Source: an uncultured Bacillota bacterium (lineage in GTDB: Bacteria; Bacillota_I; Bacilli_A; RF39; UBA660). From it: a DNA stretch of 64,000 bases. The translations under genes were made by a program, and so were the position numbers. The notes under the pieces were generated by a model. That model made no database searches. It was given only the letters and a program-made list of their open reading frames with translations, and was not told where the DNA came from. The stretch covers positions 26,607-90,606 of the forward strand of contig CAUAFL010000005.1 of NCBI GenBank assembly GCA_958428295.1, in the 5' to 3' direction. Shown here piece after piece: positions 53,707-62,370 of the stretch (position 1 is the first letter of the stretch; every line of letters begins with the position of its first letter).

Positions 53707-53940
53707 TTATTGCTCTTTACTCATTTTTTCTAGTGATATTAGTTTCTCAGTTTTCAATTCACAAATCTTAAATTCGTATCCACATACTTTAGCAATCTTT
53801 AAAATTGTTGCAAAATCTGGCTGGGAATTTTCTCGTTCATAGCTAGAAATCGTCGTGTCGGCTAAATTTAAAATATCCCCTAAATCTCGTTGCGATAAGT
53901 TAGCACTTAAGCGCATATTTCTTAAAATAGTACCAATCAT
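53707..53940 (-). CDS. Xre-family repressor, copy 2 of duplicated module
   Basis: A 77-residue helix-turn-helix protein closely similar to the one at 39557-39790: LSQRDLGDILNLADTTISSYERENSQPD versus FSQRDLAKLLNMADTTISSYERGNSQPD (differences mostly conservative). Same ATGATG start after GAGGTGAT and the same arrangement with a divergent membrane protein and palindrome. Conserved C-terminal extension GYEFKICELKTEKLISLEKM. The two copies may cross-regulate since the operators match. Confidence 0.87.
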   Translation of the reverse strand: MIGTILRNMRLSANLSQRDLGDILNLADTTISSYERENSQPDFATILKIAKVCGYEFKICELKTEKLISLEKMSKEQ

Positions 53941-53988
53941 CATATCACCTCAACGTTATTATGACGATTTCCAAGAAATTTATCATAA

Positions 53989-54009
53989 ATTCGCAAGATA
54001 CTTGCGAAT
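53989..54009. promoter_or_regulatory. Palindromic operator of the Xre/membrane-protein module, copy 2
   Basis: Arms ATTCGCAAG and CTTGCGAAT with centre ATA; 9-bp arms. It covers the -35 box TTGCGA of the promoter below. Core identical to copy 1. Confidence 0.8.
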
Positions 54010-54030
54010 ATTTTTTGTGATCTATATAAT
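54002..54030 (+). promoter_or_regulatory. Promoter of membrane protein copy 2, overlapped by the operator
   Basis: TTGCGA (54002-54007), 17-bp spacer, TATAAT (54025-54030). A repressor bound at the palindrome would block it. Confidence 0.7.
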
Positions 54031-54052
54031 AATATGATTGAAAGGAGGTATT

Positions 54053-54271
54053 ATGTCAAAGGTTATCGTTAAAACTGTGATCTTGCTATTAGAATTATTA
54101 GGAATATATATTTGCTCTTATTATATTTCTATGCATTTGGGCGTTAATAATAAGACGCTAGGATTAATCGATTTCACCATATGTAGAGGAGACATTTATA
54201 TTTTCAAATTATTAGCAAGCCTCTTTCTTTTGGCATTATTGTTTTATAAGCAGCGAAAGAAAGCTTACTAG
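54053..54271 (+). CDS. Small two-helix membrane protein, copy 2 of duplicated module
   Basis: A 72-residue product with two membrane helices and the conserved loop TLGLIDFTICRGDIYIF. The TTG at 54038 precedes the ribosome site AAAGGAGG, so ATG 54053 is the start. It pairs with the divergent Xre repressor as at 39.5-40.1 kb, and is followed by a terminator. Confidence 0.78.
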   Translation: MSKVIVKTVILLLELLGIYICSYYISMHLGVNNKTLGLIDFTICRGDIYIFKLLASLFLLALLFYKQRKKAY

Positions 54272-54289
54272 TCCTCTTATTATGGTACG

Positions 54290-54312
54290 AAGTAGACAGG
54301 ACGTCTACTTTT
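54290..54312 (+). terminator. Terminator after membrane protein copy 2
   Basis: AAGTAGAC AGGAC GTCTACTT followed by TTCCTTT. Confidence 0.75.
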
Positions 54313-54323
54313 CCTTTGATACA

Positions 54324-54350
54324 TAAAAAAAAAGAAGCACAGACTTCTTT
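54324..54350 (-). terminator. Terminator of ftsZ
   Basis: Minus strand AAAGAAG TCTGTG CTTCTTT followed by a T-run, 18 nt after the stop codon. Confidence 0.85.
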
Positions 54351-54367
54351 GAATCATATAATACTAC

Positions 54368-55489
54368 TTAGAAATTTTTATCTCGTAAGAACGGTGGAAA
54401 ATCGTAATCTGCATCATCCAATACTTCATTTTCCTCTTCTTCATCATTATTTTGTGGTACTGTTGCAACATAGGCAATTTCTTCTCTTGAACGTCTAGTT
54501 GGCTGAACATTAGAGAAAACAGGTGTTTGCTTTTCAGCTTCCTTTTTATCAAACCCAGTAGCAATAACGGTAACAATGACTTCATCCGATAAGTTTTCAT
54601 TGATTACAGAACCAAAGATCGTGTTAATATCTGTTCCTGAGGCTGCTCTTACTACTTCAGCTGCTTGCTCTGCTTCAAATAAGGTTAGATTGACACCGCC
54701 TGTGATGTTAATAATCGCATCGGTGGCTCCTGCAATACTAGTTTCTAATAGTGGGCTAGAGACAGCTTGCTTGGCAGCCTCAATGGCCCGATCTTCTCCC
54801 ATACCAATACCGATTCCAATAATTGCTCGACCAGAATCTTTCATTACAGCCTTTACATCAGCAAAATCCAGATTGACTAAACCAACAACAGCAATTAAAT
54901 CAGAAATGGATTGTACTCCACGACGGAGAACATTGTCAACTTCTTTAAATGCTTCCAGCATTGGTGTTGTTTTATCTATGATTTCTCTTAAGCGATCATT
55001 AGGAATTACGATTAAGGTATCAACGTGTTTTTCTAATTCCTTTAATCCTTTTAAGGCATTTTCCATTCTCTTTTTTCCTTCAAAGGTAAAAGGCTTGGTG
55101 ACAATTGCGACGGTTAGGGCTCCTAATGCTTGAGCAATTTCAGCAATGACTGGGGCTGATCCTGTTCCTGTTCCACCACCCATTCCACAAGTGATAAAAA
55201 CCATATCAGCGCCACTGAGGGCATCTTCTATTTCTTTTTTTGATTCAAGAGCTGCTTCTCTACCGATATCGGGCATACTTCCAGCACCAAGTCCCTCTGT
55301 TAAACTGGCTCCTAATTGAATTTTAACATCGGCCTTAGAATTATTTAATACTTGCAAATCAGTATTTGCAACAATAAATTCTACTCCTTTTACGCCTGAT
55401 TCTACCATTCGATTTACAGCATTTCCACCACCGCCGCCGCTACCGATTACTTTTATTTTCGCTAATTGATCCATTTCTAGTCCGTTCAT
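54368..55489 (-). CDS. ftsZ: Cell division protein FtsZ
   Basis: Tubulin-like GTPase forming the division ring. The 373-residue product has KIKVIGSGGGGGNAVNRM at the start, the GTP-binding GMGGGTGTGSAPV (about 107-119), the T7 loop NLDFADVKAVM and a C-terminal tail peptide DYDFPPFLRDK that binds partners such as FtsA. Shine-Dalgarno AGGAGG before ATG 55489. Follows ftsA by 19 nt, as usual. Confidence 0.98.
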   Translation of the reverse strand: MNGLEMDQLAKIKVIGSGGGGGNAVNRMVESGVKGVEFIVANTDLQVLNNSKADVKIQLGASLTEGLGAGSMPDIGREAALESKKEIEDALSGADMVFITCGMGGGTGTGSAPVIAEIAQALGALTVAIVTKPFTFEGKKRMENALKGLKELEKHVDTLIVIPNDRLREIIDKTTPMLEAFKEVDNVLRRGVQSISDLIAVVGLVNLDFADVKAVMKDSGRAIIGIGIGMGEDRAIEAAKQAVSSPLLETSIAGATDAIINITGGVNLTLFEAEQAAEVVRAASGTDINTIFGSVINENLSDEVIVTVIATGFDKKEAEKQTPVFSNVQPTRRSREEIAYVATVPQNNDEEEENEVLDDADYDFPPFLRDKNF

Positions 55490-55508
55490 TGTTTGTTATC
55501 CTCCTTAA

Positions 55509-56744
55509 TTAGTGTTCAAAAAAGTGACCAAAAAATTTATTTATCACTGCATCATTCACAGAATTCTTTTTTTTGGGTGAGATAAAAGCCAACTGTTCTT
55601 GTTCGTCAAACATACTTTCTGCTCTTTCTTGGGATTGACATTTTTTATCAAAATACTTGCAACTACCAAAAGCGCTCGTAAATTTATTATGGCGGGCTCC
55701 TAGCTCTTGCATATTAAAGCAACTAGCATTTCGTGGAAATAACTCTTCTACTAAATAGTTAAAACCAGCTAATTCACTAATACCACCTACTATGATTATA
55801 TAACTAATTTCACGTTTTGTTAAGCGATTTAATTCATTTTTCGCAAGTTTTAGAATTTCTCTTAAACGTGATTCGATAATTTCTGAAATTTGCACTTGAT
55901 TTACAATAATTTTTTTCTTTTCCTGAGTAACAACTTCTATATGATCATTACTATCAGCATAACGTCCTACGGTAAGAGCAAACGTCTCTTTTAGATGGCA
56001 GGCTGTCTTAAGATCTATTTTATAAATAAACGCAATATCTTTATCCACACTGCTACTACCTACGGGAAGATAAGAATTTTTAATCATAATCCCTTTATTA
56101 AATACACTAATTGTCGTCATATCGCCACCAATATTGATAATACACCCCATTTTACGATCAAGTTCTTTAGAAGCCGTAGTATAATAGTCTGCTTGGGTAT
56201 TATAGATAATGTCTGTAATATTGAGGCCAATACTACGCACAATGTTAATATAGGGATACACTTCTTCCTTAGAACTGGTCGCTACGACGGCTTTTGTAAA
56301 TAGTTTCTCTCCTACTTCCTCTTTAGGATTACTAACGCTTGCTTTATCATCGACAGTAAAAGAAATAGGTAAAACGGTTACCAATTCCCTCGTATTATCA
56401 TAACTACCTTGAGCGGCATCCCTTAAAACTGCCTCTATCTCGCGACCAGTGACTTTTTCTTTCTTTATATCTACTAAGCCACTTTCAATAGTCATCATAG
56501 CAGTATTAGAAGGAACACATAAAATAACTTCCCGAATTCGCATAGTTAATTGTTCTTCTGTTTGTAAAATTGCCTGATGAATACTCTCCTTCAATTTTTT
56601 TTCATCATAAATAGTATTTTTTTTCATTCCCTGACTTTTATAAGAGGTCGCCGCTAAAATATGATACTGGCCTTCTAAAGCTTCTACTACTACCACCTTA
56701 ATTAGGCTATTCCCAATATCAAGACCTGTATATATATGATTCAT
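55509..56744 (-). CDS. ftsA: Cell division protein FtsA
   Basis: Actin-like ATPase that tethers FtsZ to the membrane. The 411-residue product begins YTGLDIGNSLIKVVVVE, has VLCVPSNT-type motif (VILCVPSNTAMMTIE), GCIINIGGDMTTISVF, and IIVGGISELAGF, and ends in a short amphipathic helix (VINKFFGHFFEH) for membrane binding. Upstream of ftsZ as usual, but separated from the ftsL-pbp genes by surface cassette C. Confidence 0.95.
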   Translation of the reverse strand: MNHIYTGLDIGNSLIKVVVVEALEGQYHILAATSYKSQGMKKNTIYDEKKLKESIHQAILQTEEQLTMRIREVILCVPSNTAMMTIESGLVDIKKEKVTGREIEAVLRDAAQGSYDNTRELVTVLPISFTVDDKASVSNPKEEVGEKLFTKAVVATSSKEEVYPYINIVRSIGLNITDIIYNTQADYYTTASKELDRKMGCIINIGGDMTTISVFNKGIMIKNSYLPVGSSSVDKDIAFIYKIDLKTACHLKETFALTVGRYADSNDHIEVVTQEKKKIIVNQVQISEIIESRLREILKLAKNELNRLTKREISYIIIVGGISELAGFNYLVEELFPRNASCFNMQELGARHNKFTSAFGSCKYFDKKCQSQERAESMFDEQEQLAFISPKKKNSVNDAVINKFFGHFFEH

Positions 56745-56896
56745 CTAACCACCTCTATCTTATTTTTATTATAGCGAATTAATAACGTTTCGACAAGCGA
56801 AAAAAAATTCGTATATCCCTTTTGGTAACGAATTTTCTCTAATTTTAATAAATTGTTTTTTTAAAGGCAATATTTTGGTCAAAAGGCTATGATTTC

Positions 56897-57779
56897 TTAT
56901 TGTAGGAAGCTAATCTTCGCCAAGCCATGACCACTATTCCCTGTCATCGTAGCTGTTCCATCATAGGTGGGCATCACCTCATCCCCCGCTTTCATCACAG
57001 AACTTGCAAACTTCTTTCCTGAATAATGATAAGAACAGGTGATATCGGTTGTCCCATCAGTACAGGCTACTCCTTTACTATCATTTCTTGGAGTTAGAGA
57101 AGTAGTAGAAGTAATGGCGACACACCCGGTGTAGCCAGAGATATAGGAAGAGCCTCCCGCTCCCGTACTAACACAGCCAGGCGTTGACCTTCCACGACCG
57201 CCTCCATAATAACCACTGCCCGCTCCAGTTCCATAGGTTTCCCTATAAAGACCACCACCATAACCAAAGCCCCCTTTAAAACTATTAGTACCATTATCAC
57301 CAAGACCACCACTTGTTTGGGTCCCCCCCAGTAGTCAAGGTATGGGTAAGAGGCTCTGTTGGTGGCTTTCCTGCGACTCTTCCCATTCCTATTCCTCCTA
57401 CTAATCCTCCCGCATCTCCACCAGTAAGATAATAGGTTGCGTAATAACCGCTTCCAGCGCCGCCTCCTGCTACCATCAGACGACTTGCTAATGATGCGGT
57501 ATCATTCCAAGTGCCAGAAGTCAAGCGAATATCTGTCGCTCCTCCGCCGCCTCGATAGACTCCATCATAGCTCTTTTCCCAACCACTACTACCTCCATTA
57601 TAACCACCTTGATGATCAAATGGTTGTTCTCCTACATAAATATAAAGGTTCTCTCCTTTAGTTAAACTTATTTCTCCTGCTTTACTATAACTAAAAGCCG
57701 CATAGGCAATTCCAGTGATTGCTATCAATAAGAAGATTAACCCAACAATAATCAACACTAATTCTTTTCTCTTCGTCAT
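56897..57779 (-). pseudogene. Surface protein copy C: frameshifted and lacking the TasA-like domain
   Basis: The product starts MTKRKELVLIIVGLIFLLIA with the family signal peptide, but goes straight from SYSKAGE to ISLTKGE, so the TasA-like domain present in copy B is gone, apparently by deletion between two short GGAGA-containing repeats. The Gly-rich part follows, nearly identical to copy B. At a run of seven G (57323-57329 on the plus strand as C) one extra base, compared with the number needed, shifts the frame, giving TTGGDPNKWWSW then stop instead of TTGGTQTSGGLG. Removing one G restores a frame to TAA at 56897 (293 residues). It could be a dead copy, a silent donor for recombination, or a phase-off state. 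Confidence 0.8.
57323..57329. repeat. Run of seven C (G on the coding strand) causing the frameshift in copy C
   Basis: Copy B has five C (preceded by A) at the equivalent place. One base fewer here would restore the frame. Confidence 0.85.
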
Positions 57780-57850
57780 GACCTTACACCTCTATTATCT
57801 CTATTATACCCTATTTCTTGATTTTTTCTACTGTTTCTTTGACCACTAGA

Positions 57851-57875
57851 AAAACAAGACTCATTGCCTTGTTTT
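57851..57875 (-). terminator. Hairpin between leader peptide and surface gene C
   Basis: Stem AAAACAAG / CTTGTTTT. In the third leader frame a TGA falls in the loop. Confidence 0.55.
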
Positions 57876-57900
57876 GATTACCACAAGAGAAAATGAAGAG

Positions 57901-57957
57901 TTAGCTAGATAATCGTACCCCCCCCCAGGTTAACATTATGCTATCTATCTTCTTCAT
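57901..57957 (-). CDS. Leader peptide C, 18 residues, with nine-G run
   Basis: ATG 57957 after AAAGGAGGG. The peptide is MKKIDSIMLTWGGVRLSS. The run of nine G is at 57918-57926. Same layout as copies A and B; the leader is intact although the structural gene is not. Confidence 0.6.
   Translation of the reverse strand: MKKIDSIMLTWGGVRLSS
57918..57926. repeat. Homopolymer run of nine C, copy C
   Basis: Third member of the set of long G/C runs. No other run of this length is seen outside the cassettes in the window. Confidence 0.9.
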
Positions 57958-57985
57958 TCTCTTCCCTCCTTTAGGTTATATCACT

Positions 57986-58014
57986 AGTATAACAAAAAGC
58001 GGTTTTTCTGACAA
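57986..58014 (-). promoter_or_regulatory. Leader promoter of surface cassette C
   Basis: Minus strand TTGTCA, 17-bp spacer, TATACT with TGT before it. Equivalent to the promoter of copy A. Confidence 0.65.
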
Positions 58015-58179
58015 TATTTTTTGATGATTGTGACCTCAAAATACTAGAAAAATAGCAATATAATTGTAGGGTCAAGTTCCGATTTTTTAGTACTTTGTTA
58101 TTTTGGAGGCTTTAGTAGGTATTTACTATGCTGCTTTTTCCTAGTTTTAATATAATACAGTAGAGAAAGGAGAATCAAT

Positions 58180-58347
58180 ATGTACGGATTTGGATACCCT
58201 AGTTATGCTTATGGTTATGGATGCGGTTGTGGTTCTAGTAATAATGGCTTTGGTGGCGGTTGGGCCATTCTTATTGTCATTATTATTATTTTCTTCTTAT
58301 TCTGGGGTGCAGGATCCTCCGGAAGAGGAAACCATGATTGTTGTTAA
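58180..58347 (+). CDS. 55-residue Gly/Tyr/Cys-rich membrane peptide (YjcZ-like), copy 2
   Basis: Product MYGFGYPSYAYGYGCGCGSS..., then a membrane helix (WAILIVIIIIFFLFWG) and the tail RGNHDCC. Same length and design as the gene at 28639-28806 but different in detail. AAAGGAG precedes ATG 58180; TATAAT at 58151-58156. Cys clusters at both ends are unusual and could crosslink. Function unknown; related to small YjcZ-type proteins. Confidence 0.72.
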   Translation: MYGFGYPSYAYGYGCGCGSSNNGFGGGWAILIVIIIIFFLFWGAGSSGRGNHDCC

Positions 58348-58415
58348 AAGTTGACTATTTATATGTGGTCATGGACTTTTTGATAATAAGTCATAAATAG
58401 TATATGATAAATGAT

Positions 58416-58474
58416 AAAAAAGAAGCATTGCTGACATTTACCTTCTTGGTATCTTGCTGAAATAGCTTCTTTTT
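58416..58474 (-). terminator. Possible terminator of the pbp gene
   Basis: Long-loop stem AAAAAGAAGC / GCTTCTTTTT with a T-run on the minus strand, just after the stop codon at 58481. Confidence 0.5.
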
Positions 58475-58480
58475 CGTTAG

Positions 58481-60646
58481 CTAAAATTTGGGAGTTAAAG
58501 AAAGCTGTATAGTCATTCCTTCTGTAATCTCCGTATCTTTTGCGACACTTTGACTGGTAACATAGCCCGTTCCTTCTAGAGTAACACTCAATCCTAATAA
58601 GTGTAATACATCTTCTGCTTGTTTACTAGAATATCCTGTCATATCGGGAACTTTTTTTATCTTATCATTGGTTAATAAAAATACCTTACCGCCCGTAGTA
58701 ACCACTTCATTTTTTTTGGGATATTGATCAATTACTTTATTCCCATTTCCTAAAACCACAACTTCCATCTGTTTACCTTCTAAGGTGCTTTTCGCTTGTT
58801 CCACCGTTTTATTCTTATAGGATGCTAATGTAAAGGCGGTCAATTCTTTTAAAGGTTCACTAGTGGGAGCTGTGCCATAATATTTACTGATATTGATAAC
58901 AATTTCTTTAATAGCCTGCCAAATTACCTTTTGAACTCCTCCAGCAGGTCGTTTTACAGAAGCATAAATAATAACTTTGGGGTCATCTTTGGGATATATT
59001 CCAGCAAAAGAAGAAATAATATCTGAGGCACCTGTTAAATAGCCACCACCACTTTCATCGGCGATTTGGGCAGTTCCTGTTTTACCAATTAAATTATAAC
59101 CATCTAGGCGATAACCAGCACCAGTATTCCCTTGTCCATTTACGGTTTCCCACATTAATTCTTTTATCTTATTAACAGTCGTTTCACTAGCAACAGTATC
59201 TACTTCCTCTTTCTTTCCTTCATAGACAACTTCTTTCGTATCAGGATCGACAATTTTAGAAACAATATATGGTTTTAACATAACCCCACCATTGGTAAGG
59301 GACGTTAAAGCTTGAATATTTTGAATAGGTGTGGTAGTAATACCCTGTCCAAAACCAGCATTAAAAATCTCTGTCTCATACTTAAAGTTTAATTTTCCTG
59401 GCGCTTCATTGGGAAGTTCAATACCTGTTTTTTTACTAAACCCTAATTTTTTAAAATAACTACGTAACAAACTAGCATTCAAGTGACGATCGATTAAATT
59501 GATTACTCCAACATTACTAGATAAAGCAAAACCACGATCAAAGCTAATATCTCCCCAACCAGCACGGTTCCAGTCTCCAATTTCAGTACCATCTTTAGTT
59601 ACATAAGTTCCAGAGTGATATGTTTCAGCACCGTTATAAACTCCATTTTCCATGGCTGCCATATAAGTGAAAATTTTCATGGTAGAACCAGGTTCATAAG
59701 GGGAAGCAACATTAAGGTCTAAATAGTTTTCAATGTTTCTTTTATTAGGATCAAAAGAAGGACTCGTAGAGGACGCTAAAATGGCTCCCGTTTTCGCATC
59801 AGCGATCATAATTGTAAACCATTCAAATTGATAATTGGCTTCCGCTTCATCTAATGCTTGTTCTACAAAAAACTGAATATTGTTATTAATTGTTAAATAA
59901 ATATCTTTCCCATCACTTGCTTCTTTACGATCCTCTTTCGTTCCTGCTATCTTATACCCTTTTAAGTCTTTTTGATAAGTGATATATCCATCTTCCCCTT
60001 TAAGGGTTTTATCGTAATACTTTTCAATTCCTAACTCACCAGTGATCGTGGTTTCTTCTTTATTATCTTTTATTTCTGTACTTTCTTTGGCATAACCAAT
60101 TACATAAGACAAAAAATCACCTTTAGGATAATATCGCTTAAAACTTTCTTCAAAATCAAGGCCCGGTAAATTCAAGGCTTCTATTTTACTTTTCGTCAGT
60201 TCTGTTAACCCTTTTCCCGCACTACCAAACTCAGTTTGATAGGCACCACTTCGATTTAAGTACCGTAAGATTTCTTCTTCGCTAATTCCTAAAAGTGGCG
60301 CTAATTGCTGGGCTGTTTGTTCCCTATCTACTACATGTTGAGGATTCTTTTTATCGGTGGTCCTACTTTCGGAAAGATAAGCTATTAGTTTATAGGAGGA
60401 GACATTTTGAGCTAATACCTCTTTATCAGCAGTATAAACTGTTCCACGGCTAGCTTTTAAAGGTTCAGTTTTAGTGGTGCGCTTGCTCGCTAAAGCTTGT
60501 AGGTTAGTTCCATCAATTTCTTTGGATAAGGCTAACTGACACAACCGGCCAATCATTAAAACAAACAAAAAAAGAGCCCCTATCACTACTAGCTTATTTA
60601 ACTTGGCTTCATTTCTTGGTCTCTTCTTTGTTTTCAATTGTATCAC
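58481..60646 (-). CDS. pbpB: Class B penicillin-binding protein with PASTA domains (divisome PBP2B/FtsI type)
   Basis: Transpeptidase for septal peptidoglycan. The 721-residue product has a membrane anchor (about 18-38), a dimerisation domain, the transpeptidase with SxxK in EPGSTMKIFTY, SxN in LSSNVGVIN and KTG in IGKTGTAQI, and two C-terminal PASTA-type segments (about 590-720; TVEQAKSTLEGK; MTGYSSKQAEDVLHLLG). The start is GTG 60646, 3 nt after ftsL; a TTG at 60637 is an alternative. Partner SEDS protein at 27366 is far away. Confidence 0.94.
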   Translation of the reverse strand: MIQLKTKKRPRNEAKLNKLVVIGALFLFVLMIGRLCQLALSKEIDGTNLQALASKRTTKTEPLKASRGTVYTADKEVLAQNVSSYKLIAYLSESRTTDKKNPQHVVDREQTAQQLAPLLGISEEEILRYLNRSGAYQTEFGSAGKGLTELTKSKIEALNLPGLDFEESFKRYYPKGDFLSYVIGYAKESTEIKDNKEETTITGELGIEKYYDKTLKGEDGYITYQKDLKGYKIAGTKEDRKEASDGKDIYLTINNNIQFFVEQALDEAEANYQFEWFTIMIADAKTGAILASSTSPSFDPNKRNIENYLDLNVASPYEPGSTMKIFTYMAAMENGVYNGAETYHSGTYVTKDGTEIGDWNRAGWGDISFDRGFALSSNVGVINLIDRHLNASLLRSYFKKLGFSKKTGIELPNEAPGKLNFKYETEIFNAGFGQGITTTPIQNIQALTSLTNGGVMLKPYIVSKIVDPDTKEVVYEGKKEEVDTVASETTVNKIKELMWETVNGQGNTGAGYRLDGYNLIGKTGTAQIADESGGGYLTGASDIISSFAGIYPKDDPKVIIYASVKRPAGGVQKVIWQAIKEIVINISKYYGTAPTSEPLKELTAFTLASYKNKTVEQAKSTLEGKQMEVVVLGNGNKVIDQYPKKNEVVTTGGKVFLLTNDKIKKVPDMTGYSSKQAEDVLHLLGLSVTLEGTGYVTSQSVAKDTEITEGMTIQLSLTPKF

Positions 60647-60649
60647 GTC

Positions 60650-60955
60650 CTACTTTTCTTCTACCGTTTTAATATTGTTATTATTATAACTTAATCCTGC
60701 TTCTTTGGCAACTTCTTGAATTTTATCTAAAGATGCCAACTCATTAATTTTCATAGATAAACTTTCATTGGTTTTCGTTTGCACACTTATTTCCTTCTTT
60801 TTCTTTTCTACTTCAAAATTAATCTGCGATAGCGTTGCTTTTGAAAAGACAATCGTAATAGGAGCGCTAATAGCTAAAACAACGGCAAAAGTATAGATTA
60901 AGCGTTCAAATTTACTTATTTTTACTCTTTTCTTGATCGTTCTCTTTTTCATCAT
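60650..60955 (-). CDS. ftsL: Cell division protein FtsL
   Basis: Small bitopic divisome protein. The 101-residue product has a basic N-terminus, a membrane helix (about 20-42; LIYTFAVVLAISAPITIVF) and an outer leucine-zipper-like coil (FEVEKKKKEISVQTKTNES). ATG 60955 follows AAAGGAG; the GTG at 60961 lies in that site. Position between rsmH and pbpB is the classical place. Confidence 0.88.
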   Translation of the reverse strand: MMKKRTIKKRVKISKFERLIYTFAVVLAISAPITIVFSKATLSQINFEVEKKKKEISVQTKTNESLSMKINELASLDKIQEVAKEAGLSYNNNNIKTVEEK

Positions 60956-60969
60956 TAACACTCCTTTCT

Positions 60970-61893
60970 TTATTTTACTCTTTCAATTATGCGAAGAATA
61001 GCACTGTGAGCACGACGATTATCAGCTACTTCAGTTTCCTGTGGTTTCACGCCCTTTTTGGTTATTAGCTTAAAATCAGGTAACTGGTCTAAAGGAACAT
61101 GCGGTAGACCCTTTAATAATGGATCTATTTCTGTTACTTCCTTAAATTTTTGTTTGACAATGCGATCTTCTAAGGAATGAAAAGTAATCACCACTAAGCG
61201 ACCTTGTACAGCTAATAAGTCTAAGGAATCTGCAAGAGAACGTGTTAAAACCTCTAATTCTTGATTGACTTCAATGCGAAGCGCTTGAAAGATCTGTTTA
61301 GCCGGATGTTTTTTTAAACGTTCTTTGATTGGAACTGCACTTTTAATGATAGCTACTAATTCAAGAGTTGTCTTTATTTCTTTCGTAGTGCGATACTGAC
61401 AGATTTTATGCGCAATGGGGCGCGCAAATTTACTTTCGCCATAATTTTTGAAAATTTTTGTTAATTCTATTTCACTGTAAGTATTGACAATCTGAGCCGC
61501 TGTTAGCGAATTATCCTGATCCATACGCATATCTAATAGGGCATCTTGATGATAACTGAAACCTCGATAATCTTCATCTAACTGTGGACTAGATACACCT
61601 AAGTCATAGAGAATGGCATTTACTTTGGTAATGCCTCTTTGTGATAGTTGTTCCTTCGCATGGACGAAATTACTATCAATTACTGTGAAGTTCTCACCTA
61701 CACTCGACAGTTTTTGTTGACTGTAAGTGAGCGCTTCTTCGTCTTGATCAAAGGCGAATAGGTAACCCTTTTTTATTCTTTTTAAGATTTCACTACTATG
61801 TCCTGCAAAACCTAATGTCATATCCACAACGAGGCTATCTTCTTGTAGGTTAAGGCCTGCTAGGGCTTCTTCTAATAAAACACTCTTATGCAT
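60970..61893 (-). CDS. rsmH: 16S rRNA (cytosine1402-N4)-methyltransferase
   Basis: RsmH (MraW) methylates C1402 of 16S rRNA. The 307-residue product begins MHKSVLLEEALAGL with MTLGFAGHSSEIL (SAM site; normally TxGxGGHS, here GFAGHS), later ITFHSLEDRIVKQKF and NRRAHSAILRIIERVK. Second in the division cluster, 1 nt after mraZ. Confidence 0.97.
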   Translation of the reverse strand: MHKSVLLEEALAGLNLQEDSLVVDMTLGFAGHSSEILKRIKKGYLFAFDQDEEALTYSQQKLSSVGENFTVIDSNFVHAKEQLSQRGITKVNAILYDLGVSSPQLDEDYRGFSYHQDALLDMRMDQDNSLTAAQIVNTYSEIELTKIFKNYGESKFARPIAHKICQYRTTKEIKTTLELVAIIKSAVPIKERLKKHPAKQIFQALRIEVNQELEVLTRSLADSLDLLAVQGRLVVITFHSLEDRIVKQKFKEVTEIDPLLKGLPHVPLDQLPDFKLITKKGVKPQETEVADNRRAHSAILRIIERVK

Positions 61894-61894
61894 G

Positions 61895-62326
61895 TTATTT
61901 CACCTCGTTGAATAAACCTTCGGCAATGTCAGACATGGAAGTATTAGCAGAATTCATAAACGCTTCCCATTGTTCCTTATCCCAAATTTCCGCCCGTTCA
62001 TTCGCGCCAACAATGACACAATCTTTTTGTAAATTGGCATAGGTTGCTAGTGGATCAGGAATACGAATACGACCTTGTTTATCGAATTCTAACGCAGCAG
62101 CTCCAGACATAAAAAATCTCGTGAAAGTCCGGGCATCTTTTTTGGTAAAAGGTAGATTTTCTAATTGATTAACAATATGTTGAAAGGATTCCTGCGGATA
62201 GATATAAATACAATTTTCGATCCCTCGTGTAATAATAAATTCTTTTCCTAAGAGTTCACGGTACTTTGCTGGTACAATTAATCTACCCTTTTCATCAAGT
62301 GAATGATGAAATTCCCCCATAAACAT
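61895..62326 (-). CDS. mraZ: Transcriptional regulator MraZ
   Basis: Ring-forming AbrB-fold regulator of the division cluster. The 143-residue product has two SpoVT-AbrB halves (SLDEKGRLIVPAKYRELLG; LEFDKQGRIRIPDPL). ATG 62326 is chosen over 62359 because of the GGGGGAT ribosome region and standard length. Three TGGNN repeats with 10-bp period in its leader are candidate binding sites for itself. Confidence 0.95.
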   Translation of the reverse strand: MFMGEFHHSLDEKGRLIVPAKYRELLGKEFIITRGIENCIYIYPQESFQHIVNQLENLPFTKKDARTFTRFFMSGAAALEFDKQGRIRIPDPLATYANLQKDCVIVGANERAEIWDKEQWEAFMNSANTSMSDIAEGLFNEVK

Positions 62327-62333
62327 AGTTATC

Positions 62334-62358
62334 CCCCACTTTTCACCACAATCTTCCA
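62334..62358 (-). promoter_or_regulatory. Three TGGNN repeats, candidate MraZ operator
   Basis: Minus strand TGGAA, TGGTG, TGGGG at 62354-62358, 62344-62348 and 62334-62338, each separated by 5 bp. MraZ in other bacteria binds such short G-rich repeats spaced by 5 bp. They lie in the transcribed leader, between promoter and ATG. Confidence 0.6.
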
Positions 62359-62370
62359 CTGCTTATCTAT

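Noticed and set aside
54576..55133. Long plus-strand ORF of 185 residues opposite ftsZ
   Set aside because: Antisense shadow of the well conserved ftsZ gene.
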